Shown here: in pieces, positions 33,252-42,329 of the stretch
Layout: every line of letters starts with the position of its first letter
Position numbering within the stretch: position 1 is the stretch's first letter
NCBI RefSeq assembly: GCF_016918075.2
Contig: NZ_JAERPS020000007.1
Location: forward strand, 62,001-126,000
Length of the DNA stretch: 64,000 nucleotides
Reading direction: 5' to 3'
Origin: Rheinheimera maricola
GTDB taxonomy: Bacteria > Pseudomonadota > Gammaproteobacteria > Enterobacterales > Alteromonadaceae
Made by a program: the position numbers and the translations under genes
Notes under the pieces: generated by a model
What the model saw: the letters and a program-made list of their open reading frames with translations, nothing else
What the model was told of the DNA's origin: nothing
Database searches by the model: none

Positions 33252-34976
33252 ATGAAAAGCACGTTTTTTGCTATGGCTGTCGGTGTCAGTTTGGTGTTTG
33301 CTGGCACAGCACACAGCTTTGACCGCATTACCGGCCAAGATTTTGCCAGCCGTTCTGAAGTCATAGCCTCAAGTGCTATGGCAGCGACCAGCCAACCGTT
33401 GGCGACCCAGATAGCATTAGATGTGATGAAAAAAGGTGGTAATGCCATTGATGCGGCTATCGCGGCCAATGCCGCATTAGGGCTGATGGAGCCTACCGGT
33501 AATGGTATTGGTGGCGACTTATACGCCATTGTCTGGGATGCCAAAACGCAACAATTACATGGTTTGAATGCCTCTGGCCGTTCACCGCTGGGTTTAAGCT
33601 ATGACATGCTGGCCAATGAGCTAAAGCAGCTTAACCGTGCCGATTTGCCGCCGCACGGCATGCTACCAATAAGTGTGCCCGGCGCCGTGGATGGCTGGTT
33701 TGAGCTGCACAAAAAATTTGGCAGCCTGCCGATGCAGGATATTTTGCAACCGGCGATCAGCTATGCCGAACAAGGCTTTCCGGTCAGTGAGTTAATTGCC
33801 TATTACTGGCAGCGCAGCGTGCCGGTGTTAAGTAAACAACCGGGTGATTTTGCTGGTACTTTTACCCTCAATGGCCAGGCGCCTGCCAAAGGCCAGGTAT
33901 TTAAAAACCCAGCGCTGGCCAATACCTACAAAGCATTGGCGAAAGATGGCCGTGATGCATTTTACCAGGGCGCCATCGCAGTAGAAATTGACCGCTTTAT
34001 GCGCGCCAATGGCGGGTACCTGCGTTTTGCAGATTTTGCTAATCATCGTTCTAGCTGGGTAGAGCCAGTTGGCGTTGATTACAAAGGTTACACCCTGTGG
34101 GAGTTGCCACCTAACGGTCAGGGTATAGCTGCTTTGCAAATGCTACAAATTTTGAAAAACTTTGATTTGAAGGCCAGCGGTTTTAATACACCAGAAAGCT
34201 TACATATATTGGTGGAAGCAAAAAAACTGGCATTTGAAGACAGGGCAAAATTTTATGCCGATCAAGACTTTCATAAAACACCACTGCAGGGCCTGATATC
34301 CGCAGAGTACGGCCGTGAGCGGGCCAAGTTAATCAGCGATAAAGCCGCCAAGCGGGTCGATGCCGGTAACCCGAATTTATACGAAGGCGATACCATCTAC
34401 ATGACCACTGCCGACAAAGACGGCAATATGGTGTCATTAATTCAGAGTAATTATCGCGGCATGGGCTCGGGTGTAGTTGTGCCGGGGTTGGGTTTTGTGT
34501 TTCAGGACCGCGGCCAACTGTTCTCCATGGATAAAAACCACGCTAACGTGTATGCCCCCGGTAAGCGGCCATTTAATACCATTATTCCTGCGTTTATTAC
34601 TAAAGACGGTAAGCCGTTAGTTAGCTACGGCGTAATGGGCGGCGCCATGCAGCCGCAGGGGCATGTGCAAGTGCTAATCAATATGGTCGATTACGGTATG
34701 AACCTGCAAGAAGCCGGAGACGCTGCACGTTGGCAGCACCTGGGTAGCACCGAGCCTACCGACGGCAGTGAAATGTATTTACAAAATGGTGGCTATATTG
34801 AGGTGGAGCGTGGCGTGCCGTATGAAACTGTACGTGGATTAATGCATAAAGGCCACGACGTACGCTACGGCTTAGGCGGCTACGGTGGCTATCAGGCCAT
34901 TATGCGTGACCACGAAAACAAGGTGTGGGTTGGTGCGTCAGAATCGCGTAAAGACGGTCAGGCCGCGGGCTATTAA
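33252..34976 (+). CDS. Gamma-glutamyltransferase family protein
   Basis: The ATG at 33252 has TGGAG upstream and begins a signal peptide (cut near AHS-FD). The precursor shows ASSAMAATSQPLATQIALDVMKKGGNAIDAAIA, GLMEPTGNGIGGDLYAIVWD, SVPGAVDGWFELH, and the autoprocessing site YMTTADKDGN, in which Thr385 would become the N-terminal nucleophile of the small subunit (close to Thr391 of the E. coli enzyme). The small subunit has GSGVVVPGLGFVFQDRGQLF and PFNTIIPAFI. It acts in the periplasm on glutathione or other gamma-glutamyl compounds. It is directly followed by the cupin-like gene, two bases away. Confidence 0.9.
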   Translation: MKSTFFAMAVGVSLVFAGTAHSFDRITGQDFASRSEVIASSAMAATSQPLATQIALDVMKKGGNAIDAAIAANAALGLMEPTGNGIGGDLYAIVWDAKTQQLHGLNASGRSPLGLSYDMLANELKQLNRADLPPHGMLPISVPGAVDGWFELHKKFGSLPMQDILQPAISYAEQGFPVSELIAYYWQRSVPVLSKQPGDFAGTFTLNGQAPAKGQVFKNPALANTYKALAKDGRDAFYQGAIAVEIDRFMRANGGYLRFADFANHRSSWVEPVGVDYKGYTLWELPPNGQGIAALQMLQILKNFDLKASGFNTPESLHILVEAKKLAFEDRAKFYADQDFHKTPLQGLISAEYGRERAKLISDKAAKRVDAGNPNLYEGDTIYMTTADKDGNMVSLIQSNYRGMGSGVVVPGLGFVFQDRGQLFSMDKNHANVYAPGKRPFNTIIPAFITKDGKPLVSYGVMGGAMQPQGHVQVLINMVDYGMNLQEAGDAARWQHLGSTEPTDGSEMYLQNGGYIEVERGVPYETVRGLMHKGHDVRYGLGGYGGYQAIMRDHENKVWVGASESRKDGQAAGY

Positions 34977-34978
34977 GC

Positions 34979-35986
34979 GTGAGCTATGATTTAGCCGCCT
35001 TGCCGTCGCCTGCTGAAGTTAGTGGCGTGACGGCAGAAAACTTTGCGGCGAAAATTACTGATATATATCGCCCTGCTGTACTGCGCGGTTTTGCTAACCA
35101 TTGGCCTGTCGTGCAGGCGGCAAAGCAATCGGATAGCGCGGCAGCACGGTTATTGCAACAGCACAGTAAAGACACGCCACAAGCACTATTGCAGTTGCCT
35201 GCCAGTATTAATGGCCGGTTGTTTTACAACGACACCCTTACCGGTATGAACTTTAGCGGCCGCCAGACACGCATGAACGCCGCCATTGAACAGATGCTGC
35301 AAGGGCGACACGATAGCGAGCGTTACTGCATACAATGTGTGTCGGTGGCGGCTAACTTTAGCGATCTTAGCCTGGATAACCCGCTGTTACCGGCCGACAC
35401 CAAAGCCTTTGTCTGGCTGGGTAACAGTGTCACGGTGCCGGCACATTTTGACGAAGCCAGTAACATTGCCGTAGTTGTTGCCGGTAAACGGCGTTTTACC
35501 TTGTTTCCACCCGAGCAGGTAGCCAATTTGTACATTGGTCCGTTGGATTTAACGCCAGCAGGGCAGCCAGTGAGTATGGTAAATATGCTGGCACCAGATT
35601 TAATCGCCCATCCCAATTATCCTAAAGCCTACGCTGTAGCATTGTCGGTAGAGTTAGAGCCTGGCGATGCTATTTATATTCCCACACCCTGGTGGCACCA
35701 TGTGCAATCGTTGTCGGCGTTTAACGCGCTGGTAAACTACTGGTGGAGCGATACTTATGTTGCCGGTGCGCTGCCTTTCCCGATGTTGCTGCACGGCCTG
35801 CTTAGCTTAAAGCATATGCCAGTAGCACAGCAGCAAGCCTGGCAGCAGTTATTGCGGCATTACCTGTTGGCAGAAAACGGCGATCCGGCAGCGCACTTGC
35901 CGCAACACGCCAAAGGCATTTTAGGCGAGATGACACCGCAACTGGCGCATGGTATTCACCAATGGTTAGCCAACCAACTGAAATAG
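34979..35986 (+). CDS. Cupin/JmjC-like domain protein (GTG start)
   Basis: A 335-residue cytoplasmic protein of the cupin_8/JmjC-like family. It shows PAVLRGFANHWPV near the N-terminus, VPAHFDEASNIAVVVAGKRRFTLFPPEQV with the His-x-Asp metal pair, and GDAIYIPTPWWHHVQSLSAFNALVNYWW with the distal His. Such proteins are probable 2-oxoglutarate/Fe(II) hydroxylases. In many marine and freshwater Proteobacteria they accompany tryptophan-halogenase-like and TonB receptor genes, both of which are in this window but not adjacent. The GTG start lies two bases after the GGT stop, so it is co-transcribed. Confidence 0.8.
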   Translation: MSYDLAALPSPAEVSGVTAENFAAKITDIYRPAVLRGFANHWPVVQAAKQSDSAAARLLQQHSKDTPQALLQLPASINGRLFYNDTLTGMNFSGRQTRMNAAIEQMLQGRHDSERYCIQCVSVAANFSDLSLDNPLLPADTKAFVWLGNSVTVPAHFDEASNIAVVVAGKRRFTLFPPEQVANLYIGPLDLTPAGQPVSMVNMLAPDLIAHPNYPKAYAVALSVELEPGDAIYIPTPWWHHVQSLSAFNALVNYWWSDTYVAGALPFPMLLHGLLSLKHMPVAQQQAWQQLLRHYLLAENGDPAAHLPQHAKGILGEMTPQLAHGIHQWLANQLK

Positions 35987-36009
35987 CCACTGCAGTACCG
36001 CTGAATGGC

Positions 36010-36561
36010 TTAACTTAGCTGCACCTGCACCTGATAATCGTTGGTAATTTGCGCTACCGCTTGTTGCATATCACCGTCAAAGTCGGCGCAGAGTTCGGCA
36101 TAGCTGTGACGCAGCTTTAAGCGCTGGGTGGTTTTTACAAAACGCAGCACTTCTTCTTTACTGGTTAAAATAAGCCGCGGTACCCGGGCATTATTGCCGT
36201 CGCTGTCTTTGGCAATCATGGTGAAGTATGAGGAGTTACAATGCTTTACTTTGCCAGTCTGAATGTTTTGCGCCTCAACACGAATGCCTACCACCATTGA
36301 GCTATTGCCAACAAAAATAACCGAGGCTTTTAACGTCACCAGCTCACCCACTTCAATAGGGTTAAGGAAATCAACCCGGTCAACCGAGGCGGTAACGCAA
36401 TATTTGCCACTGAACTTCGAGCCGCTGGCAAAGGCAATCTGGTCCATTAATGACAGTAAATAACCGCCATGAATTTTACCGCTGAAATTAGAATGTGACG
36501 GCAACATCAGTTGCGATAATGTCACGCGGGAACTGCTACTTTTTTTGTACAAGTCGGTCAT
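36010..36561 (-). CDS. Hotdog-fold acyl-CoA thioesterase (YciA/BACH type)
   Basis: A 183-residue protein with the acyl-CoA hydrolase hotdog motif: MLPSHSNFSGKIHGGYLLSLMDQIAFASGSKFSG, then VTASVDRVDFLNPIEVGELVTLKASV and VGIRVEAQNIQTGKVKHCNSSYFTM. This branch hydrolyses medium or long acyl-CoA. It has an unusual C-terminal tail of about 60 residues after the hotdog core (RVPRLILTSKEEVLRFVKTT and on) of unknown role. It is a single gene, convergent with the cupin-like gene. Confidence 0.85.
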   Translation of the reverse strand: MTDLYKKSSSSRVTLSQLMLPSHSNFSGKIHGGYLLSLMDQIAFASGSKFSGKYCVTASVDRVDFLNPIEVGELVTLKASVIFVGNSSMVVGIRVEAQNIQTGKVKHCNSSYFTMIAKDSDGNNARVPRLILTSKEEVLRFVKTTQRLKLRHSYAELCADFDGDMQQAVAQITNDYQVQVQLS

Positions 36562-36606
36562 AGCGTATTCGCCTGTTGCGACAAAGATATAGCTCAGTGT
36601 AGTAAC

Positions 36607-36963
36607 TTAATTAAGCTGCTGCGTCAACGGTTTATGTTGCACCAGTACCCAGGGCGATATTACAACAGCCCACACGGCCGTTTGGTTATCAAACCATTGC
36701 TGTGCCTGTTGCTCGGTGGTGCGGCCAACACTGCCACTGGCTAGCCAGTCGGCGACCCGGGCTTTTTCATCACAACTAAAGGCAAACGCGACCTCCACTA
36801 GATCCAGTGTCGGCTCTACGGTAATCACACTGCCAGCGGCATAAAACTTTTGCAGTTCCAGCCAGCTTATCTGTGCCGTTTCGCTGATAATTTTGGCTTT
36901 AATCAGCTCAGGATTATGTTCATCATCAATTAGATGAGCATCAGGTGGTGTTATTGCAGTCAT
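36607..36963 (-). CDS. DUF2288 family protein
   Basis: A 118-residue soluble protein matching the DUF2288 form: AKIISETAQISWLELQKFYAAGSVITVEPTLDLVEVAFAFSCD and a terminal WVLVQHKP. The function is not known. It follows the QseF-like regulator by six bases and is probably the last gene of that operon. Confidence 0.8.
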   Translation of the reverse strand: MTAITPPDAHLIDDEHNPELIKAKIISETAQISWLELQKFYAAGSVITVEPTLDLVEVAFAFSCDEKARVADWLASGSVGRTTEQQAQQWFDNQTAVWAVVISPWVLVQHKPLTQQLN

Positions 36964-36969
36964 AAGATA

Positions 36970-38319
36970 TTACTCGGCTTCATCATTTTGCTCCGCAACC
37001 TGGGCGGCGCTTAGCTCATGCTTTTTAAGGAGTTTATAAAAGTCGGTGCGGTTGCGTCCGGCCAGCTCGGCGGCGCGGGTAACATTACCCTCGGTCATTT
37101 GCAGCACCCTGATAAGGTATTGTCGCTCAAATTGATCCCGCGCTTCGGTTAATGTTGGCCAGTAGCTGCTGTTTTGCGACAACGCTTGCTCTACCTGCGC
37201 TGCACCAATAACGGGCGTGTGGGTTAAGGCGACACATTGTTCCACTACGTTAACCAGCTGCCGCACATTTCCCGGCCATTTCGCTGTGGCTAACAGCTGC
37301 ATGGCGTCGTCTGAAAAACGCGTCACATCTACCTGGTGTCTTAGTATACTTTGCTTCAGCACATGACGTGCCAGCAAAGGGATATCTTCCGGCCGTTGCT
37401 CTAGCGTTGGTAATTGCAAGTTAACCACATTCAGCCGGTAATAGAGATCTTCGCGAAAGCTGCCATCTTCCATCGCCAGTTGTAAATCACGATGAGTGGC
37501 AGACAGCACCCGCACGTTAATGGCAATAGTTTTACTGCTGCCTACCGGACGAATTTGCCGCTCTTGCAAGGCGCGTAGCAGCTTTACTTGCAATGACACT
37601 GGCATATCACCAATTTCGTCGAGAAACAGCGTGCCGCCATCGGCTTCACGGAACAGGCCGCCGTGCTCGGTCACGGCGCCGGTAAAGGCGCCTTTGGTAT
37701 GGCCAAATAGCTCAGACTCTAACAAGTGTTCGGGTAGGGCGCCGCAGTTAATGGCAACAAATGGCTTGCTAGCGCGAGGGCTGGCTTGATGAATGGCTTT
37801 TGCTAACAGTTCTTTACCGGTGCCACTAGCGCCAGTGATTAGGATGCTGACATCGCGCTGTGCTACGCGATAACTTTGTTCTAGCAGATCATGCATTAAC
37901 TGTGAGCGGGTAATGATCTCTGAGCGCCATTCTGCCTGTTCCGGCACAGACTGGTGCACGGCATTTTGTAAAATATCGCGCAGCTCTGCGCTGTTCAGTG
38001 GTTTAGTTAAAAAACCAAATACGCCACGTTGGGTAGCAGCGACGGCTTCAGGGATAGAGCCATGTGCTGTCATTAATACGACGGGTAAGCCGGGATAGCG
38101 TTTGGCGATTTCGTCAAATAGGCTCATACCATCCAGCCCGGGCATGCGCAGGTCACTTAATACTACATCGACGCTGTTTTTAGTTAACAACGGTAAAGCA
38201 GCTTCTGCACTGTCGGCGCAGATCACCTGATAGCCTTCTCCCTCCAACCTTAACGTCAATAAACGCAGTAAGCTGGGATCGTCGTCAACAAGCAGTAGCT
38301 TAGGGCTGGGGCTGGCCAT
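36970..38319 (-). CDS. glrR: Sigma-54 response regulator QseF/GlrR
   Basis: A receiver domain (phospho-acceptor Asp56 in VLSDLRMPG), an AAA+ domain with Walker A GASGTGKE (163-170) and an intact GAFTGA loop (210-215) that contacts sigma-54, and a Fis-type C-terminal helix-turn-helix (VTRAAELAGRNRTDFYKLLKKHEL). Together with the sensor kinase and the small lipoprotein upstream it matches the QseE-QseG-QseF (GlrK-YfhG-GlrR) operon of gammaproteobacteria, which senses envelope stress. In enterobacteria it drives the sRNA GlmY; no such RNA gene is seen here. Its start overlaps the QseG-like gene by 20 bases. Confidence 0.92.
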   Translation of the reverse strand: MASPSPKLLLVDDDPSLLRLLTLRLEGEGYQVICADSAEAALPLLTKNSVDVVLSDLRMPGLDGMSLFDEIAKRYPGLPVVLMTAHGSIPEAVAATQRGVFGFLTKPLNSAELRDILQNAVHQSVPEQAEWRSEIITRSQLMHDLLEQSYRVAQRDVSILITGASGTGKELLAKAIHQASPRASKPFVAINCGALPEHLLESELFGHTKGAFTGAVTEHGGLFREADGGTLFLDEIGDMPVSLQVKLLRALQERQIRPVGSSKTIAINVRVLSATHRDLQLAMEDGSFREDLYYRLNVVNLQLPTLEQRPEDIPLLARHVLKQSILRHQVDVTRFSDDAMQLLATAKWPGNVRQLVNVVEQCVALTHTPVIGAAQVEQALSQNSSYWPTLTEARDQFERQYLIRVLQMTEGNVTRAAELAGRNRTDFYKLLKKHELSAAQVAEQNDEAE

Positions 38320-38911
38320 CGTTGTCCTCTTTCACCGCTGTGGGTTGGTTTAGTTGAGCTTCTATCTGGGTTAACGCGTCTATCTTTTTCTGCAGCTCTT
38401 TATTGGTTTTTTGCAAGCGTTCAATGTTGTCATGCTGCTGTGCGTTGAGTCGGGTAAGTGCACTAACCGCTGATTCTGCTTCCAACAATTTTTGATTAAA
38501 GGTCAGATCCCAGCTAAGTAACGCGGCTAGCGCCGGCGGCAGGCTGGCTAACTGCTCGGCGGATTGCATCTGTACTCGAAGCCTGGTCAGATAAGGTGTA
38601 TCTGGGTGTAATTGCAAAATAGTGCGTTTGAGCTGCCAGACATCATCTTGCTGGCTGTCGCTGTTTAGTAGTTCACGTTCTTCATTAATGCGGTTCAGCA
38701 TGGCTGCGCGGTAATTGACCCACCCTTGCAGTGTGACCGCGTCGTCGGCAATGCGTAGTGGTGCCAGTACTTGTTCAGGCTCTGGCATCAGGATTGGAGA
38801 GGGTTCCGCCTCAAGCCGCGGTTCTGGCTGTGGTTCACTCACGGCCGGTAATGGCAATACCTGACAACCGCTTAGTGTTATAACGGCAATACATATTAAG
38901 CCTGCTTTCAT
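38300..38911 (-). CDS. qseG: QseG/YfhG-like outer membrane lipoprotein
   Basis: A 203-residue lipoprotein (lipobox TLSGC, Cys16) with a Pro/Glu-rich linker and then helical segments ending in a coiled coil (DNIERLQKTNKELQKKIDALTQIEAQL). Place between the kinase and the regulator, size and architecture fit QseG, which in enterobacteria touches the kinase and modulates it. It overlaps the kinase stop by four bases and the regulator start by 20, so the three genes form one unit. Confidence 0.8.
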   Translation of the reverse strand: MKAGLICIAVITLSGCQVLPLPAVSEPQPEPRLEAEPSPILMPEPEQVLAPLRIADDAVTLQGWVNYRAAMLNRINEERELLNSDSQQDDVWQLKRTILQLHPDTPYLTRLRVQMQSAEQLASLPPALAALLSWDLTFNQKLLEAESAVSALTRLNAQQHDNIERLQKTNKELQKKIDALTQIEAQLNQPTAVKEDNDGQPQP

Positions 38912-40347
38912 CCAGGTTTTTCCTCAAGTAGCGGTAGCCGGACGCGAATACAAACATCGGCATAAATCACATCAATAATATCGGCATGTCCGCCCAGTAA
39001 GCGGGCACAATCTGCCACGATAGACAGGCCCAGGCCCGAACCTTGCACCGCGTCAAAGCGTGGAGTGGTACCACGCTGGAAGGGTTCAAACAATTTCTCC
39101 CGAAATGCAGTTGGAATAGGGTTGCCATTGTTTGCGACATCTAAAACCAATTGATGTTCCTGCAAGTACAATTTTACCCAAACCGGGCTGCCCTGACTGC
39201 CGTATGCCTGCGCATTATTGATCAAATTGTCCAATATGCGGCGGAATAAAGTGGCATCGGTATAAATGGCACTAAGCTGACAACTCAGTTCAATGGCTTG
39301 ATTGCGTTGTTGCAATGATAGGGCGTGGTCGTTAAAACAATCAGAAAATAACTGCTGCGGCGAATGCCAGTCTGGTTCAGGCTTAGCTTGTTGCAAAAGT
39401 CGGTTGTAATCCAGTAATTGTTCAGTGAGTACGCTTAGCCGGTCAGCGCTACCATTGAGCAAGCCGACCACCTCCAGCTGTTGTTTATTTAATGGGCCAA
39501 CTAACTGCTCGCTAAGCAGTGAGCAGCCTTCCCGGATGCTGGATAACGGCGTTTTCAGCTCGTGAGACGCGTGACGTAATAAAATTAACCGCAAGGCTTC
39601 TAATTGTTGTAAGCGTGAACTCAGCCAGCGGAGCTGCTCGCCAAGCTCTGTCAGCTCACGTGGGCCGGTTAGCTTTTCATCAGGAAACTGATGTTGCTGG
39701 CCGATAGCACGGATCATCTTGTCCAGCTTACGCACTGGTGCGGTAATGCGGCCCGATGCCCACAGTACCAGCAATAATGTTAACAACACTAGTGCAACCG
39801 TCTGCCAGGCGAGTTGTTGCTGGCTCTCCACCACGAAGCGTTGTTGCTGCTGCAGGTTTTGCTCCAGCAGTTGCCAAATTTGTTGCGTAAGTTGGTGTTG
39901 CTGTTGTCTGAATTGCTGTGTCAGAGGCTCCAGCTCAGCACTGCTCAGGGTACTAAAACTATCCAGCAACACAGTAAGTTGAAGCTGTTGTTGCAAGCAC
40001 AATTGTAGCGGCCCCAGATTGGAGCACACTTGCTGCAGCAACTGCTGGTAGCTGGCAAGGTGCGTTCGGGCCACTCGAGCCAGCGCGTCGGTTTTTACTA
40101 CAGCATGCTGGCGTACTGCTCGTTCTATATCTACCACCAGGTTTTGCATGTTCTCAGCGCGCCTTACGCTGGCTACTGATATTTCGGCTTCGGCGACCGC
40201 ATTTTGGCTGACACCGCTCAGGGCTTTGTGGCTTTGCCAAAGCAGCACGGCAACCGGGATCAGTGCGAGAAAAAAACTCAGCAATACCAGTTGTCGTAAC
40301 GAGGCCGTTTGCAGTGAGAAGCGCATAGTTGTCTGTGTTAGTCGCAC
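38908..40347 (-). CDS. glrK: Sensor histidine kinase QseE/GlrK
   Basis: Two membrane segments (about residues 18-36 and 182-200) frame a periplasmic helical sensor rich in Gln and Leu. A HAMP domain follows, then the dimerisation box HASHELKTPLSSIREG with the phospho-accepting His, and the ATPase domain with NLINNAQAYG (N box), GSGLGLSIVADCARLLGG (G box). It phosphorylates the regulator encoded two genes downstream. A terminator in front separates it from the small membrane protein gene. Confidence 0.9.
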   Translation of the reverse strand: MRLTQTTMRFSLQTASLRQLVLLSFFLALIPVAVLLWQSHKALSGVSQNAVAEAEISVASVRRAENMQNLVVDIERAVRQHAVVKTDALARVARTHLASYQQLLQQVCSNLGPLQLCLQQQLQLTVLLDSFSTLSSAELEPLTQQFRQQQHQLTQQIWQLLEQNLQQQQRFVVESQQQLAWQTVALVLLTLLLVLWASGRITAPVRKLDKMIRAIGQQHQFPDEKLTGPRELTELGEQLRWLSSRLQQLEALRLILLRHASHELKTPLSSIREGCSLLSEQLVGPLNKQQLEVVGLLNGSADRLSVLTEQLLDYNRLLQQAKPEPDWHSPQQLFSDCFNDHALSLQQRNQAIELSCQLSAIYTDATLFRRILDNLINNAQAYGSQGSPVWVKLYLQEHQLVLDVANNGNPIPTAFREKLFEPFQRGTTPRFDAVQGSGLGLSIVADCARLLGGHADIIDVIYADVCIRVRLPLLEEKPG

Positions 40348-40376
40348 GGCTGCTAAGCATACCCTATTTTTAACGG

Positions 40377-40407
40377 AAAAAAAAAAGGCCAGTGGGGTTC
40401 TGGCCTT
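40377..40407 (-). terminator. Rho-independent terminator upstream of glrK
   Basis: On the minus strand, an 8-base stem (aaggccag / ctggcctt) with a 7-base loop is followed by about ten T. It ends the transcript of the 66-residue protein gene before the QseE operon begins. Confidence 0.9.
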
Positions 40408-40461
40408 ACAAAAAATTCAGCGCAGTGCTGAACTCATGGGATGGTGCTGGCGCACGGTGCC

Positions 40462-40662
40462 CTAAGCTGCCTCAGCCAGGTATACCGTTTGGTATTGTGC
40501 CGGTTGTGGCGGGGTAACCAGTACTGGTTGAAACGTAGTCGTTTGTGCTTGTTCCCAGGCTAAAACACTGTCGTTGTTCAGGTTTACCCGACGCAGCATG
40601 GTAACGACTACGGCTACGTTAGCCAGCAGAAACAGCACTATACCAACTAAAAATAAATCCAT
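40462..40662 (-). CDS. Small single-span membrane protein of unknown function
   Basis: A 66-residue protein: one N-terminal membrane helix (DLFLVGIVLFLLANVAVVV), a short polar region and a Pro/Gln-rich tail. I do not recognise it. It is supported by a strong GGAGG ribosome-binding site six to ten bases before the ATG and by a perfect terminator downstream, so it is transcribed as its own short unit. The region upstream carries two long inverted repeats. Its place directly ahead of the QseE operon may be chance. Confidence 0.65.
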   Translation of the reverse strand: MDLFLVGIVLFLLANVAVVVTMLRRVNLNNDSVLAWEQAQTTTFQPVLVTPPQPAQYQTVYLAEAA

Positions 40663-40719
40663 AATAACCTCCGCTAGGTGCAGCTTTTACATCAGGTTGC
40701 TGCGTGAAGACGGCTGAAG

Positions 40720-40769
40720 GGAGAATGTGGCAAAGGCAGTAAGCTGTAATTGCACTTGCGACATTCTCC
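40720..40769. repeat. Inverted repeat, 13 of 14 bases
   Basis: Arms ggagaatgtggcaa (40720-40733) and ttgcgacattctcc (40756-40769) pair with a single mismatch around a 22-base loop. It lies 58-107 bases before the start of the 66-residue membrane protein and could be a leader hairpin or operator pair. Confidence 0.6.
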
Positions 40770-40883
40770 TGTAGCGTCGCTTGATATTGTTAATACAAGC
40801 CTTGTGCCAACTTCGCTATTTATTTTTATTGCCAATATAATCAATTGGATAGGTTTTTTTTGGTGGTTTGAGATTTTATGCGG

Positions 40884-40919
40884 CTGATTATCTGTCGCAG
40901 ATTGGCGACAGATAATCAG
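40884..40919. repeat. Perfect 15-base inverted repeat
   Basis: Arms ctgattatctgtcgc (40884-40898) and gcgacagataatcag (40905-40919) around the loop agattg. No T-run follows on either strand, so it is not a classical terminator. It lies 82 bases after the adenosine deaminase stop on the same strand. Confidence 0.7.
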
Positions 40920-41000
40920 GCTTAATTAAAATGCTGTTATTTATTAGATAGTTGGGCTGTATGCTTTTTGCGACACATAGAGTAAGGCATTGATATTAAA

Positions 41001-42227
41001 TCAAATGAAGCCATAGCGTTTAGCCACGCGGTCAAAGTACTCGAGGCATTGTTTGGCATACTCGCGCTTTTCCACATAAGTACCCGGGAAAAAGCTTTTC
41101 TTAAAACCGTACGCTACCATGTCTTTTAGCCGTTTTAACGGGATGTCGAAGTTATCCAGCGCCAACTGGTATTCCTTGCAAACCGTGGTATTGGACACCA
41201 GGCGGTTGTCGGTACAAATAACGGTAGCAATGCGGTTATCCAGCATGTCTTTAAATTTATGCTGCTTAATATCGCTAATAGCCGGGTTGGTTTGCAGGTT
41301 GCTGGTTAAGCAAACTTCTATGGCGATGCGCTTATCGGCAATATAAGAGGCCAGATTGCGAATGTAAGCGGCTTTATCACTGATGTCGGGGTCGGTAATC
41401 ATATCCGGGATAAACATCGAATAGCCATGTCCGATGCGATCGGCATAGCATTCGGTAAGGGCTTCAAACACGCTTTCGGCGCCATATGCTTCGCCGGCGT
41501 GCAGTGTTTTTAGCAGAAAATGCTGGTGAGCGTATTCGTACACTTCTTTAAATTTACTGGCGGGATAGCCCGACTCTTGTCCGGCAAGGTCCAGGCCGAC
41601 AATGGGCATAGCTTCTTCATCGCGCAGCCTAACGCTGGCGCGCACCAATTCCATCGCTGCTAGTTTAATTACGTCCATTGGTGCGAAATCGCGCATCAGC
41701 TGAAACAGGTTAGTGTAATAAGGCGAGAAGCCTTTATCGCCAAACATGCGCATGGCGCAGTTAATAATGCCATAGGCAAACGGCGGTTTAGCGCCACTAA
41801 GTACGGCCTCAGTTTGGTTGTACTCCTGCATCGCCCGTTTTAAACCGTCATTTACTGCATGCATTACGCGATCAAAGTCGATGCCGTTAGGTAGGTCAAT
41901 GAGTAGCTGTGGTGCAAAGCGTACTTCAATATAATTAACGCCTTCCAGCTGGTTATCTATCGCTAGCTCATAGGCTGCCCGTTCAAGGTTTTGCATATCG
42001 CGCAATACGGCGCAGGTATACTGAAAGCAATGCAGGTATTCGCCCAGGTTGTTGTATTTTTCTTTAAACACCAGCTGCTTTAAGCCTTCTACGGTATCTG
42101 CCGGTAACTTAGTACCCGTGCGCTTGGCCATGTCAATTAAACTGCTAAGCCGTAGGCTGCCATCCAGATGCAGGTGCAAATCAGACTTTGGCATCTCTTT
42201 AATAAATTCAGCAGAATAGCGTGGCAT
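41001..42227 (-). CDS. Adenosine deaminase family protein
   Basis: A 408-residue metal-dependent deaminase with SDLHLHLDGSLR (His18 and His20 as zinc ligands), TLHAGEAYG (zinc His and catalytic Glu), DRIGHGYSMF and a late VICTDNRLVS that holds the last Asp. It converts adenosine to inosine in the purine salvage pathway, or a related nucleoside or base. It is longer than the classical E. coli enzyme (about 330 residues), with extra segments near residues 140-190, so substrate is not certain. It is a single gene; the next gene upstream ends 102 bases away. Confidence 0.85.
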   Translation of the reverse strand: MPRYSAEFIKEMPKSDLHLHLDGSLRLSSLIDMAKRTGTKLPADTVEGLKQLVFKEKYNNLGEYLHCFQYTCAVLRDMQNLERAAYELAIDNQLEGVNYIEVRFAPQLLIDLPNGIDFDRVMHAVNDGLKRAMQEYNQTEAVLSGAKPPFAYGIINCAMRMFGDKGFSPYYTNLFQLMRDFAPMDVIKLAAMELVRASVRLRDEEAMPIVGLDLAGQESGYPASKFKEVYEYAHQHFLLKTLHAGEAYGAESVFEALTECYADRIGHGYSMFIPDMITDPDISDKAAYIRNLASYIADKRIAIEVCLTSNLQTNPAISDIKQHKFKDMLDNRIATVICTDNRLVSNTTVCKEYQLALDNFDIPLKRLKDMVAYGFKKSFFPGTYVEKREYAKQCLEYFDRVAKRYGFI

Positions 42228-42329
42228 AATGGCTCCTTAGCAAACAATTGTTGTTAAGTGTATCGCAAATTAGCTGGTTTTCATTGCTATCTTAAGCGGG
42301 CAGCCGGCTTTGGCGGTAATCAGCCCTGC

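Larger units (their letters stand above)
40663..41000. other. 338-base intergenic region with two inverted repeats
   Basis: No gene is seen here. It holds the 5' region of the small membrane protein gene, and two separate inverted repeats listed on their own. The part near 40810-40870 is AT-rich with a T-run, and could hold a promoter, though no convincing -35/-10 pair was fixed. Confidence 0.5.
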
